Shown: positions 10,625 to 21,616, numbered from the stretch's first letter. The stretch: 29,743 nucleotides of DNA from Azolla pinnata (GCA_037176905.1 JBBBWG010004470.1:1-29743); one strand, 5' to 3'. Program-made: numbers and translations. The notes: generated by a model from the sequence alone, not told the origin.

Positions 10625-11345
10625 TTTCTTCTCTTTTGAGTTTCATCTCAGTTTCATCAAACTTGTAATTAAAGGAATCCCTCACAAGACATCCAATCTT
10701 ATCCTATAAACATAAGGAGTGATCCAGATACCTCGTCAAAAATCGAGCAATTATGACATAATATTCTTATTCAGCCAAGATCCATCACAAAATCAACTTC
10801 TTCCTTCGATGTTTCTGATGCTCACCTCATTTTCATCAAACTTGTAATGAAAGGAATCCCTCATAATACATCTAATAAAACACAAGGAGCAATCCAAATA
10901 CCTCATCAATAATCAAGTGATTATCACATAATATTCTTATTTTGGCAAGATCCATCACAAAATCAACTTCTTCCTTCGATGTTTCCGATGCTCACCTCAT
11001 TTTCATCGAACTTGTAATTAAAGGAATCCCTCACAATACATCCAATAAAACACAAGGAGCAATCCAAAAACCTCGTCAATAATCAAGCGATTATCGCATA
11101 ATATTCTTATTCTGGCAAGATCCATCACAAAATCAACTTCTTCCTTCGATGTTTCCGATGCTCACCCCATTTTCATCAAATTTGTAATTAAAGGAATCCC
11201 TCAATAATACATCCAATCACACCCTATAAAACACAAGGAGCGATCCAAATACCTCGTCATAATCAAGCGATTATCACATAATATTCTTATTCTGGCCAGA
11301 TCCATCGCAAAAATTAGTTTTGGTATCGACGTGATTATCACATAA
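10625..11345. repeat. Tandem repeat of about 170 bp, four copies
   Basis: The motif ACTTGTAATTAAAGGAATCC recurs at 10661, 10840, 11010 and 11180 (one or two changes per copy), giving spacings of 179, 170 and 170 bp. Each unit continues through CACAAGGAGCAATCC, CCTCGTCAATAATC, a TTATCACATAATATTCTTATT block, AAGATCCATCACAAAATC and TTCCTTCGATGTTTC. A shorter, diverged partial copy follows to about 11380. The copies are very similar and so probably recent. No coding content. Confidence 0.88.
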
Positions 11346-11607
11346 AATGTTTAATCTAGCAAGATCCATCACAAAAATCAGCTTCGGTAATTACGATAGC
11401 GAAGATGAAATCTTCGTTAGAAATTGTCATGTCTTGGTAATTACAAGAGAGTTCACTTCAAGATTAAGGGGCATGAGATCTGCCTAATCTCGTGAACAGA
11501 TAGATCATCAGATTGCACAGAGAAGGGAGAAGGAGGAGGAGAAGCTTCGCCATTGATCCTTCTGTTTGTTGGGAGCCCATCTCTCCATTCGTTGGAGAGG
11601 AAGGGAG

Positions 11608-11724
11608 ATGTTGTTGCGTCGGTTTAGGGTTTCCACTGCCTGCAGAAGCCGTGTTCCTGAGCCCCCTCCTTCTCCTTCTCCTCCTCGCCTTCTCCATCAG
11701 CTTCGACAGATCCAGCCATGCCAG
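11608..11724 (+). CDS. Candidate first coding exon (transit peptide) of the signal peptidase gene
   Basis: ATG at 11608 opens 39 codons ending at a good donor, CCAG|GTAATT, in phase 0. The encoded peptide begins MLLRRFRVSTACRSR and is rich in Arg, Ser, Pro and Leu, with a single acidic residue, as expected of an organellar transit peptide. The signal-peptidase reading frame downstream has no ATG before 13202 yet is open back to 13007. Phase-0 acceptor-like sites exist at 13037-13039 (TTCAAG|GTT) and 13080-13082 (TTATCAG|GCC). Joining would place the 135-bp minisatellite in an intron. The acceptors have weak pyrimidine tracts, so this is a hypothesis; it could equally be an untranslated first exon. 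Confidence 0.35.
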
Positions 11725-11927
11725 GTAATTCGCCCACCCAGCATTTTCTTCGAAGTCCCTTTCTCGACTTCACGCACTGTGTAGGAGACATCAGGGTTTG
11801 TCTGTTAGGGTTCCTTTTCCTGCAATTTGGGAGTAACGGATGCTCAGAGCTTCTTACGGGGTGCTTGTAGAGTTTCTCAATTGTGCCATTAAACGTACAC
11901 ATCTGTTGTAGCGATTCTTAGAGGAGC

Positions 11928-12737
11928 GTTGCAAGAAATGGTGGCATTTCACTCTACCGCACAGGAGAGAAACCCTAATTTTCAACCGAAAACTTAGCAT
12001 TGTTACTGTGTACTGCATCGATGCTAACATATGTAAGAAAAATCGAATATTTGTTCGTCTTTGTTGCAAGAAACGGTGGAATTTCACTCTACCGCACAGG
12101 AGAGAAAACCTAATTTTCAACCGGAAACTTAACATTGTTACTGTGTACTGCATCAATGCTAACATATGTAAGAAAAATGGAATATTTGTTCTTCTTTGTT
12201 GCTAAAAATGGTGGCATTCCACTCTACCGCACAGGAGAGAAACCCTAATTTTCAACCGAAAACTTAACATTGTTACTGTGTACTCATTAATGCTAACATA
12301 TGTAAGAAAAATCGAATATTTGTTCGTCCTTGTTGCAAGAAATGGTGGCATTTCACTCTACCGCACAGGAGAGAAACCCTAATTTTCAACCGAAAACTTA
12401 GCATTGTTACTGTGTACTGCATCAATGCTAACATATGTAAGAAAAATCGAATATTTGTTCGTCTTTGTTGCAAGAAATCGTGGCATTTCATTCTACCGCA
12501 CAGGAGAGAAACCCTAATTCTCAACCGAAAACTTAACATTGTTACTGTGTACTGCATTAATGCTAACATATGTAAGAAAAATCGAATATTTGTTCGTCTT
12601 TGTTGCAAGAAATGGTGGCATTTCACTCTACTGCACAGGAGAGAAACCCTAATTTTCAACCGAAAACTTAACATTGTTACTGTGTACTGCATTAATGTAG
12701 CATATGTAAGAAAAATCGAATATTTGTTCGTCTTTTC
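11928..12737. repeat. 135-bp minisatellite, six copies
   Basis: Units begin with GTTGCAAGAAATGGTGGCA at 11928, 12063, 12198, 12332, 12467 and 12602, so spacing is 135 bp with one 134-bp unit. Each unit has CTCTACCGCACAGGAGAGAAA, CCCTAATTTTCAACCGAAAA, GTTACTGTGTACTGCAT and AATCGAATATTTGTTCG. Because 135 is 45 codons, both strands show artificial repeated open frames, interrupted at the 134-bp unit and at point changes. It probably lies in an intron or leader of the signal-peptidase gene. Confidence 0.93.
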
Positions 12738-13047
12738 TTTCTTCTCACCCTGTTTCTAAAGTTTCAGAAAGAGCCTTGATTTCCCGAGGAGCCCAGGCCC
12801 CGAAGAAGTTTGTTAAAAACCCTTAAACACAAGGAACCTAAGAGAACATGTCAAGAGCCCTAATAAACTTGTTGAGAATCTTAAGGAACCCTAATAAACT
12901 TGTCAAAAGCCCTGTGGAACCCAGAAAACTTGACGGGAATCTAAAAGGCTCGTCAAGAACTCTAAAAGCTTGTTAAAAACCCTCAAATTTTTGTTAAGAA
13001 CCATAATGTAAACTTATTACGAACTTGCAATTGTTCAAGGTTTCACA

Positions 13048-13131
13048 ATGGTCGAATTCAAGCCAATCACGGAAATTTTATCAGGCCTGTCATCCTCATC
13101 CTCATCATCACCGTCATCATCAACACCATAG
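13048..13131 (+). other. Short overlapping ORF near the signal-peptidase start
   Basis: ATG at 13048 opens 27 codons in a different frame from the peptidase. It begins MVEFKPITEI, contains a Ser run and ends at TAG 13129-13131, before the first in-frame peptidase ATG at 13202. If the mature mRNA contains this region and no upstream coding exon, this would act as an upstream ORF; otherwise it is irrelevant. The Ser run comes from a TCA/TCC microsatellite. Confidence 0.3.
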
Positions 13132-13201
13132 GACGAGGCAGAATCCACATATATTTTCTTCATCTCCCCATCCCAATGACAGATATGGATCGAATCCATG
13201 G

Positions 13202-16200
13202 ATGCATGGATCTCGTCGAGGCTTCTATGCTAGTGCATCTAGTAGCTCTGCATCTTCTGGGATGCAGAAGTGTATCAATATCTCCCTCTTCCAAGGCATC
13301 AGGTGGTTCCCTTGCCATGAATTCCTCCGAGCTTCTTTTGGTTTGGTGGATAAAACCAAAGTATCAAATCTCAATGATGATGATGGTGCTGATGATACAC
13401 GTGATGCTCCTTCACGATCTAAACCCCAGGCTTTAGTCACTTGTATGGCAAACGAAGAAGGAAACTCTTCTGCTCAAGATGGAAAATATGGTGAACTTCT
13501 CGATGACGAAGCTCCTGCCTCTACTAGTGCCTCTATCTCACATCCAAATTGTAGAAAAATCCCTTGCACCCACGATGTTACCAATAATGATTTCTCTTTG
13601 CTCGAGGCTTGTGTTGGGAACTACAATGGTGGTGGGAATTCGAGTGGTTTGAAGCCATGCTCGGAATATGATGACAGAGATGGTGGAATACCGAAAAGAC
13701 ACAGCTCATGGTTCTCGTTGCCATCAACCCAACACCTAACTTCCGATGAATCAAAGACCGTTTTTACAACTTTCATGGTGTCATTGCTGTTCAGATGGTT
13801 TGTAGCTGAACCTAGGTTCATTCCAACATTGTCGATGTATCCGACATTCAACATCGGTGATCGTATTATAGCCGAAAAGGTAAAACACAGGATTTTAATA
13901 TTCCCAAAATGAAGATTGTTACAACTTCACAACATTGTTTATGATGGTCCAAGTGCTTAATTCATAAAAAAATAGTAGATTGTCAGAAAAAGATTTTAAA
14001 GGGATTAATTAGAAGGGTTTCTATTTCCTGTGTTGTTGTCCAATATGCGCACTACTACCCCAGATTCAATAGATCGTGTGTGTTGGATCCGAGTTCTATG
14101 TTCTCTAATCTTAGAGATAGTAGTGCCGAACTTGTGGAAACGTAAGGTAGGGATAGACGATCAAAGATTAACTGGTTTATAACATTATTGTTTGCACCAT
14201 TACATGTAAAGCTATAAGAATAGGAGATCTGGAACATTTTTCTCGTAGTTCTAATGTTCACACTATTCTATCTTCCTGCATGATAGGCCCTCTATGTATG
14301 TGTATTATTTGAAAGCCTAGTATCTCAGCATTGTCACATGTTATTCGTCTAATGCTGAGGGTAAGGCACAGTATGATCTTGATTCTTTCTTAACATGGTT
14401 TTCTTTCTATTTCACATTCACTTCAATGGGCACTTAATGGATGCTTCATCTGATTCTTGTAGTTGGCTTTCTTACAGGAACACATTTGCAGTTCTTAAGA
14501 TTCCAAGAGAGTGTGTATATCAGTTCTTGTAAACTTATCAATACACGGAGAAGACCATTTCTTGGATGGCCTCCGGTGTTGTCCTTGAAAGTTTATTAAA
14601 GTTTGATTGAGGAGGTAGTACAATTATTTTCGAAGGATGCTTGCCTAGAATTTTTGGGTAGTTAGTTCGAGCTTCAAAGTTTGAAGGGTGTTGGTTATAT
14701 ATTTAACAATGTGCCCTTTATTTCTAATGATAATAGACATGTAAGAAAGAGCTATATAAGATGAAAGGGGTGATAAAGGATGACTGATGTCCAGCACCCA
14801 ATGTCTGTAGTTTGCTTGCTTGGTGTTTGTATTCTCAATCTAGGCGCCCGTTCTTTCTCCTAATAATAAACATGTAGTAAAAAGCTATGTGAGATGAAAA
14901 GGTAACAAAAGGATCCAGTATCCACTATCTGCAGATTGCTTGCTTGGTGTTTTCAATGTATGTGCCCCGTTTTCTAGTTACAATAAACATATAAGAAGGA
15001 GCTATATGAGATGAAAGGGTAGAAAAAGGTTGATTAGTATCCAGTATCTGATGTCTCTAGATTGCGTCTATGTTTTTATCATGACATTAAATAATTTTAT
15101 AAACTTTATGCAGGTGTCCTACTATTTTAAGACACCAAATATCAATGATATCGTTCTTTTCAAGGTTCCAAAGAGTTTACAGGTAATAGGTAGCCAAGAA
15201 TTTTTCTGTCGAAATTTTTCTTGTGTAAATTCTTTTCATGTTCTCACTTTCCTTGCATGTATCAACACTTCTTAACTTGTCCATGGTAATCAGGAATTGG
15301 GCTACAATAGTGAGGCGGTTTTCGTGAAGAGAGTTGTTGCGAAAGCCGGTGATATAGTAGAGGTAAATATATAATTATGAAGTAGCGTTTATTCTGTACA
15401 TGCAGAAACATAAAAAACCCTTTGATGGCATCTTTTATGAAGCTGTGAGCTTAATCTTCATTCTCGCCTATATTCCAGGTGGTCGAAGGCAGACTTCTTG
15501 TGAATGGTTGTGCGAGAGATGAAGATTTTATTGCAGAGCCAGTATCTTATAGCATGAATCCAATTGTAAGGTTTAAGGTTTAGTATGCTTGTGTATGATT
15601 CTGAAACTTACTAGAACAACTTAAGAGTTTATGGCTAGGGTTTAGTATGCTTGTAGATGTTTCTCAAGCTCAATAATATAACAACTTCAAACTAACCAGC
15701 CTCTTTTGATGCTAAAATGGTAGCTCAATTCCGTTTATGTTTGCATAGTGCATTCCCAAGGGATTCGTGTTTGTGATGGGCGATAATCGGAACAACAGCA
15801 ACGATTCACACGTTTGGTAATCTGCCGACGATTATTTTCCTTTGATCTATATGGAGTTCTGAATGGAAGTGAAAACCTTTCTTCTCAAAAGAAAATAAAA
15901 ACAGAATAATTGTAAACAGCAGAGGGGTATTTGCTTGGTCTTTTCTGCAGAGGATGATCTCATTAGGAGTTCTTAGGGTTATTTGTTGTAAACACTGTTA
16001 ATAAAATGCCTGACAAGATAAGAGGTATTAGGAGGTCAGTGACTTGAAAACTTAAAGAGGGTTTTTGGGAAAAGTTTCTAGATATCCAGAAGGTTTATTG
16101 CTGTGAAAACTTTGCTTTATCATGGTAATATTTTCTGATGAGCTGATAAGGTGGGAGTATAATTTCTTTAGCAACTTAACACACATTCTTGGGTATTATT

Positions 16201-16671
16201 CCTGAAAACTTATGAAATATTTTTGCAAGAACGCTTCTCAATATCCAGCTACTTAAGCATATATATTATTCTGAAAACTTCGTTCTGATTATGGTAATGA
16301 GCCAACAAGGTAGGAGTAAACTTGCTTCAGGAACTTTGAGGGGATCTCCAGCAAATTAAATGAATCAATTATTGTGTAAATTTTGGCTGATAATACTTCA
16401 GATGAGCCAACAAGCTAGGAGTAAATTTGTTTTAGAAGTGTAGCGGGTAATATTTTTCCAAATAGCCAACAATGTGGTGGTGGTTTTTATTTCTTTTCCC
16501 CCTTTTGGATGAACATATATATGTGTGTGTGTGTACATGTACACCTTCAATATTTTTGCTCTTGATTTTGCTGTTTTTGTCATAAGCAGGGGACCGCTGC
16601 CTGTGAAGAACATATATGCAAGGTCGATACTCAGATATTGGCCACCGGCACGTGCAGGATGCACATTTTGA
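13202..16671 (+). CDS. PLSP1: Plastidic type I signal peptidase (PLSP1/TPP-like), thylakoidal processing peptidase
   Basis: Serine/lysine-dyad protease of the SPase I (S26) family. Its plant relatives remove lumen-targeting peptides in the thylakoid and mature envelope proteins such as Toc75. Exons: 13202-13879, 15114-15182, 15294-15362, 15479-15565, 15749-15816, 16590-16671; all joins are GT-AG and in phase, giving 350 residues from this ATG. A hydrophobic anchor lies at about 187-201. Box B is LSMYPTF with the Ser nucleophile at 211. GDRIIAEK and VSYYF follow, then VKRVVAKAGD with the general base Lys261, and box E GDNRNNSNDSHVWG (312-325, an unusual Asn at 319). It ends with RYWPP and a short tail. 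The SLSMYPTF and SHVWGPLP wording is closest to PLSP1. An N-terminal LFQGIRWFPCHEF stretch (about residues 30-42) resembles the pre-domain of plant relatives. The true N-terminus is uncertain: the frame is open upstream to 13007 without an ATG, so a transit-peptide exon may precede. Confidence 0.92.
14715..15075. repeat. Diverged tandem repeat (about 117-133 bp), three copies, in signal-peptidase intron 1
   Basis: AATAGACATGTAAGAAAGAG, AATAAACATGTAGTAAAAAG and AATAAACATATAAGAAGGAG lead three units; their GCTATATAAG-like segments start at 14751, 14884 and 15001. Each unit has GAGATGAAA, a CCAGTATC-like segment and GATTGCTTGCTTGGTGTTT (or a remnant of it). The third unit runs to within about 40 bp of the exon 2 acceptor at 15113. 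Confidence 0.75.
15817..16589 (+). other. Long last intron of the signal-peptidase gene, with diverged repeats
   Basis: A 773-bp intron. GATGAGCCAACAAGCTAGGAGTAAA-like segments recur, strongly diverged, near 16138, 16297, 16393 and 16458, often after a CTGAAAACTT or TAATATTT segment. They look like an old short-period duplication. A GTGTGTGTGT run and a T-rich stretch precede the acceptor CATAAGCAG at 16581-16589. No coding content. Confidence 0.45.
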
Positions 16672-19600
16672 GAGGAAGGCATTAGGGTTTTTTGCTCAGT
16701 ATACGCTAAACAACTGTTTATGATGAGACATACAGATGCTTGAAGATTATACATCAAAAGTCATTTGCTGGAAACCAGGGCAAATGATGTATTAGGGTTT
16801 TCTGCTAACACAGACCAGTTCATGGAGAATCGGTGCATTCTTTTTCTTCTTCTTCTTGCAATTCTTTAAGGAATGCAAAATCTCAGATGTTTGCACCAGA
16901 GTGTCGAAAACATTGTGGATTGCTAAGGAGAGACGATACTTTTTTCTTCTTGTAATTGATTTGGCATTCGAGGAGCGAGGGAAATGATTTTTCCGCGCAG
17001 AATTTGCCTGATTTTGTGTGGTGAATCCGGTGCTATTAGCGATTATATATTGATTTGAGCTCAAATGATTTGGTTTGATTACTCTCCCATGTCGATTGAA
17101 TGCCGCACGCACGTCGGACAGTAAAATGTTGTGTTTTGTCAGGACCTTTTTGAATGCCCAGAATCGGCTGGAGAACAGTGGTTATGGTAGGGGTTCTTAT
17201 GTCTCCAATGATTTATAGGCAATACTTAACATTCAATACATACATGATTAAGAGCCACTGACATAATTAGCCTCGATCGATCCATAATCAAATCTGGAAT
17301 CATACATCGATAAAAAATGGCGAGCCTTTGGTTTGGCGGTATATATTAAAGAGAAGGACAAAAAGCATGGATGCACATGGGATACATGTAATCGATCTAT
17401 TCGAGGAGCCATAGCAAATTGTGACATGGAGGAGCTTTTTCCTCTTCAAGCTGATGTAGCTGAGCTCCAAAACAAGCGACGCGAGGGCTCTATTTGGGTG
17501 AGAAAAGACGGAAGAAGAGACTAATGAGGAAGTCATGCTTGTGACGTAATGCCAGTGTATTAAGACATGAAGTCCACGTTTCGGTTTCACAACGTTGGTA
17601 GCTGTCAGGCACTGCGTCGGATCCCATTAAGCTCCTTTAAGATGCCGAGAGCTTATGAAGCTGGATGTTCCACGTGAAAAGCGTCGACTCTTAGTCTCGT
17701 CTGTGTAAGTCGTGACAAGAACAGAAGCCCAGAAAAGACCCGATCTCTCTTTCGCTCCCTCCATAAACTCATGGATCTCGCGTTCCTCGAGTCCCACTCC
17801 GAATCTAACGCGAGACAATTTTTTTTGTCGAACATGAAGCAAGCAGTCGTGTTCGAAGGGAAAGGCAATTTACATACGTGGACGGATATAGAGTGACGCA
17901 TGCTTTCCACAAATAGGTGAGCGATCGGAATTGGCCTCAGCTGCCAGCGAGCAGAGCAGGATCCCAGAAATCTTGTCCAAGATCTGGGTCCGCGGCGAAA
18001 CGCGCAGAGACAAAGGAGTTACTCGCTTGTGGGCATGGTAAAAGCGAAAAGAAGCGATACACAGAGGTGTTTGGACTAGGACAAGAATGTGGTCTAGCAG
18101 ACTCTGGGGCCACAGAGAACATTCATGCAAGACATCGATCGATTCATGCACACACATTCGTATATACGTAGCATTTTGTCTCTGTCGACGAGTTGTGCGG
18201 TGAACTATTGAACGGCGACTTTCAACCAAACACGGTTGCATCGGTCAACCCTACGCCCCGTAATGAATGGCGAGCTTCAAAAACGTCGGAACGGATCCGC
18301 GTCACGATCATCGCCATCGACGGCATCCCATGCATTTATTGTATGCAATGTACGTATCCGCATACGTGCGCACGTACATTTGGCACGTATGTATGCATGG
18401 GCGTAATGTAATGCAATCATAGAGCATAACATTCACGGCGACTTCCTTCCTTCCTTTTTAGAAGGTAGTTAGTTTATTTTCACATTTCTTAGGAACTTGA
18501 ACATCTTACGACAATTTTACTCATAATTGAAGGGGGCTTACTTTCCGAAAAAAGCCCTGAAGGCTTCTCCGCCCTGATCTGATCGATCGTTTGTACCGAC
18601 ACCATTGGCTTAGATATCGAACGGATCATGAGAGACATTCTCAAGCGTCGGAATCGTGATTCCCTTTCATCGGGAAAGGGCTGGGGGGGCAATGAGATCG
18701 ACATGGGCCCAAAAGAGAGAGCTGCGAAAGAATCGGCATAACATGTTGGATGTATGGGGTGGGTGTGGAGGGTCGGGTAGGTGGGTGTGGAGGGTGGGGA
18801 TGTGTGTATGTTTGTGTCGCTGCACCATTGGTCACAGGTTTTGGTTGATCAGCGCACGAAAGAAAGAAAGAAAGATATATTAACGTCTTCTGAAGGCCCA
18901 GAAACAATACCAATGGATTGATGTGACAAAACTGATTGATGCTAGTCGTTTAGCGCCACTAAGCTCTGGGGCCCTAGCCCAAGCCCAAGCCCTTTATTTC
19001 TGTTGGGGATAAGGCAATCAACCCATGCCATAAGCTTTGGAACACAATGTTCGATAGTACACATTTGCCAATCTCTGTTGTTGTGGGGCGGAGGGGGGCG
19101 AATGTTTGATCACATCAAGGCATCCAATGCTATGCTTTTCTCCTCAGGACCCGCCGATAGCTAGTTGCTTTTGTAGTTTGTCTTTTCCGCCGTGCAAAGA
19201 CTAGCTTCTGGGGGGGGGGTGTTATACGCATGATAACCTTAACCGATTTGAAACGCTGGTCCGAAAGGTTTATGGGGGAAGATAAGTGAGAAACTTGTTA
19301 TCTTAGGACTGGGGACAAACCCATATAGCCACTAGACAGGCGTGAACACCTGGTGTTGAGGGAGCTGAGCTTTATTTGTTAGCTACCTTCTTTTATTACG
19401 ACTATATTAAGATATTTAATGTAAAGACTCTCTTGGTGAGCCTAGGCTCTCTTTCGTCGGATTTGTTTTTAAATCCTGAAATATTATGACCAGCTAGCTA
19501 AAAGTTCTTTGGTATATTACATTGGGACGCATTTGATATTTTGGATTTATCTTCGGTCTTTTACTCAGCGGTAAGTCGGTGTGATTAAGCACGCCTCGGT

Positions 19601-20124
19601 CCATTATGTTTCTCTCTAATCTTCTCTAATACTGCTCGACAGTAGTAGATCTGTTGTATGGGGGCTTGTCGTAATACTGGCTGGCTAGCTGAGCTCCGCT
19701 GGTCTGACTGCTACATACAATCGTGTGCGAACGAAACAAGAGATGATGTGCATTGGACTCATCTTCAAAAGCTGTGATCCATATATGCATAATGTGTGTG
19801 GCTCCAGAAGTACATTAACGGCTGATCATCAAGCCATCGTGCAACAACATTCATACAGACTTGTAGCGTAGATCATCAACGCCTACAAGCTTTTTCGAAC
19901 AAGGTCGTCCCCAGATTCTGTGCATGTATGTACGAACCATACTTTTGCAAGCTGCAAACGCAATCGAGAATGATTCGGGCTTCCGAGATTTTGATAAATC
20001 ACCAAAAGTATGTTTCCGACCAGAAGAATGGCAAATGTAATACAACGTTTAAGAAATATAAACTATTTTTTTCCGTGTTTGCGAAACCAAAAGCTTGCGA
20101 ATGTTGCGTTCTATGCATATGTAC
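16672..20124. other. Intergenic spacer with no convincing gene
   Basis: The first few hundred bases should hold the 3' untranslated region of the signal-peptidase gene. Beyond that I find scattered open stretches up to about 123 codons, none with recognisable motifs. Simple features are GAAAGAAAGAAAGAAAG near 18859, a run of ten G at 19210-19219, and a G-rich block at 18756-18799. I see no tRNA gene and no transposon ends. Confidence 0.5.
18756..18799 (+). other. Potential G-quadruplex block
   Basis: Seven or more runs of three or four G separated by loops of one to six bases (GGGGTGGG, AGGGTCGGG, GGTGGG, AGGGTGGGG). This satisfies the usual pattern of four G3 runs with loops of 1-7 several times over. 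It sits in the intergenic spacer, and no associated gene is apparent. Confidence 0.6.
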
Positions 20125-20420
20125 GGGAAAATTACCGAAAAACGCCTAACAAATTTATTAATTACACTTTAACAACTATTTGAAACTAGAAATTATAGCC
20201 CAATTTTATCTCTCACCAAAAATCCAACGCCCAATCAATTGTTTAACACCGAATTGATCAGATATCTGGAATTATTAACTTCTCGTAAGGGAATCAAGCA
20301 GTAAACAACAGTAGCAAGATCGTGAATCGATGAACGTCAGAAGTGATAGATGGAAGCGGTCAGTAAGAGAAAAGGATTAGCGAGAAGCGATTAGGAATTA
20401 ATCGATTAACGATAAAACCC
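20125..20420. mobile_element. Truncated inverted-repeat DNA element (MULE-like, non-autonomous), copy 1
   Basis: Begins GGGAAAATTACCGAAAAACG and continues TAACAAATTTATTAATTACA, the same terminal sequence as the element in the third intron of the bHLH gene. Read on the opposite strand, its interior matches that copy at TCGCTTCCATCTATC, GATTCCCTTAC, an ATATCTGATCAATT-like segment and CTAATCGATTAA. The two copies are thus in opposite orientation. The far terminal repeat is missing: similarity stops at about 20420, shortly before the CAT/CAC microsatellite. GGGAAAATT ends are common among plant Mutator-like elements. No transposase is present. Confidence 0.6.
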
Positions 20421-20464
20421 TAAACCCTATACATACGTTGAGCTAGATTCGTGAAGTGCTTTGC

Positions 20465-20880
20465 CATCATCACCATCACCACCATGATCATCATCACCAC
20501 CACCATACCATCATCATCATCACCACCGTCATCATAATCAATGACCATCATCACCACGGCCAGCATCATCATGATCAATGACCGTCATTGTCAGCGTCAC
20601 TATCATCACCATCATCATCAGTGATCACCACCATCACCACCATCATCATCACATCACCATGATGATCACCATCATCACCATCGCCACCACCACCACCATC
20701 ATCATCATCACCATCATGATCATAATCATCAAAAGCGTCATCATGATCATGATCATGATCATCATCACCACCGTCATCATCATCATCATCGTCACCATAT
20801 CATCACCATCACGACCATCATCATCATCACCACCACCACCACCACCATCATCATCATCACCACCACCACCACCATCGCCG
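20465..20880. repeat. CAT/CAC trinucleotide microsatellite, about 415 bp
   Basis: Almost entirely CAT, CAC, ATG and GATCAT triplets, with a smaller (GAT)n/GAC block following at 20934-20962. Open stretches here encode only runs of His, Ile/Thr/Met or Val/Met and are not credible proteins. The block sits about 560-970 bp upstream of the TATA box of the bHLH gene. Confidence 0.92.
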
Positions 20881-21120
20881 GTGCTGCTGACGACGTCGCC
20901 GTGCAGCAGCAGCTGGATGATGACGACGGCGACGATGATGATGATGACGATGACGATGACGGTGAGGCTGACGGCCAGGATCGGCGGAATCCACAGTGTC
21001 GCGAAGACGACGAGCAGCTCATCATCAATGAATGCGGAAGAAGGATCGTAGATCGATGTGTTAACAACAGTTGCGCGCATGCAGCAGGGAGCGGGGTCAT
21101 GATCGCATCCATCTCCATCC

Positions 21121-21240
21121 ATCGCCATAGCCGAAGGCGGCCCCAGTAATTAGGGTAAAAAAACAACCAAAGCTCGATCGCCATAGCCTTAGGCGGCCCC
21201 GGTAATATTAGGTGAAAAAGAAACACAGAACCAAAGCTCG
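21121..21240. repeat. Tandem duplication in the bHLH promoter
   Basis: Two neighbouring copies (21121-21176 and 21177-21240) share ATCGCCATAGCC, AGGCGGCCCC, GGTAA or AGTAA, an ATTAGG segment, an A-rich stretch and ACCAAAGCTCG. The second is 8 bp longer through small insertions. It lies about 200-320 bp upstream of the TATA box. Confidence 0.85.
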
Positions 21241-21437
21241 AGACCCCGCCATATCCCATCCCATCTGATCCCTGCAGCAGCAGCAGCCGCAGTAATTCGT
21301 TTACGCAGAGCTTATCATGGTCCCGATCATCGCTGCAGCAAAAACATTCATCTCCGCCCTTAATTCCTGTACTTGGAGAAAAAAGAAACGTCGCTGTTGC
21401 TGATCGCCAGCAGCAGCAGCAGCAGCTCGTCGCGGGT

Positions 21438-21445
21438 TATAAATA
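21438..21445 (+). promoter_or_regulatory. TATA box of the bHLH gene
   Basis: TATAAATA in a GC-rich setting (CGCGGGTTATAAATACTTGG), 354 bp upstream of the start codon. Transcription would begin near 21470 and give a leader of about 320 nt. A (CAG)6 run lies just upstream at 21408-21425. Confidence 0.6.
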
Positions 21446-21488
21446 CTTGGGGGCCGTCTGTTGGGCACACGAATCCGGACTGAATCCC

Positions 21489-21616
21489 ATGATCAGCAGC
21501 GGCACAGCTAGCACAACCCTAACCCTAATCATCCCATGTTCCTTTTAATCATCCTCAACCCTAATTATTCAATCACCCTAATCAGGTCATCCTCAACCCT
21601 AATGAGGCTTAATTGA
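21489..21616 (+). other. Two overlapping upstream ORFs in the bHLH leader
   Basis: uORF 1 is ATG 21489 to TAA 21548 (19 codons plus stop). uORF 2 is ATG 21536 to TGA 21616 (26 codons plus stop), in a different frame and overlapping the first. Later repeat units hold tiny ORFs such as ATG TGG CTT AAT TGA. If transcription starts after the TATA box at 21438, ribosomes meet several short ORFs before the main start. Function is inferred from position only. Confidence 0.45.

Noticed and set aside
11928-12737. CRISPR-like array
   Set aside because: Units are contiguous 135-bp tandem copies with no unique spacers, in a plant nuclear setting.
11854-12759. Repeated 45-residue ORFs on both strands
   Set aside because: They follow from a unit length divisible by three. 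Kept as a repeat and a finding, but not called as genes.
17300-18420. Several 60-123 codon ORFs in the long spacer
   Set aside because: Overlapping on both strands with no family features; typical of moderate-GC noncoding DNA.
20578-21259. Open stretches with long His, Met, Val or Asp runs on both strands
   Set aside because: Products of the CAT/CAC microsatellite upstream of the bHLH promoter; no non-repeat protein content.
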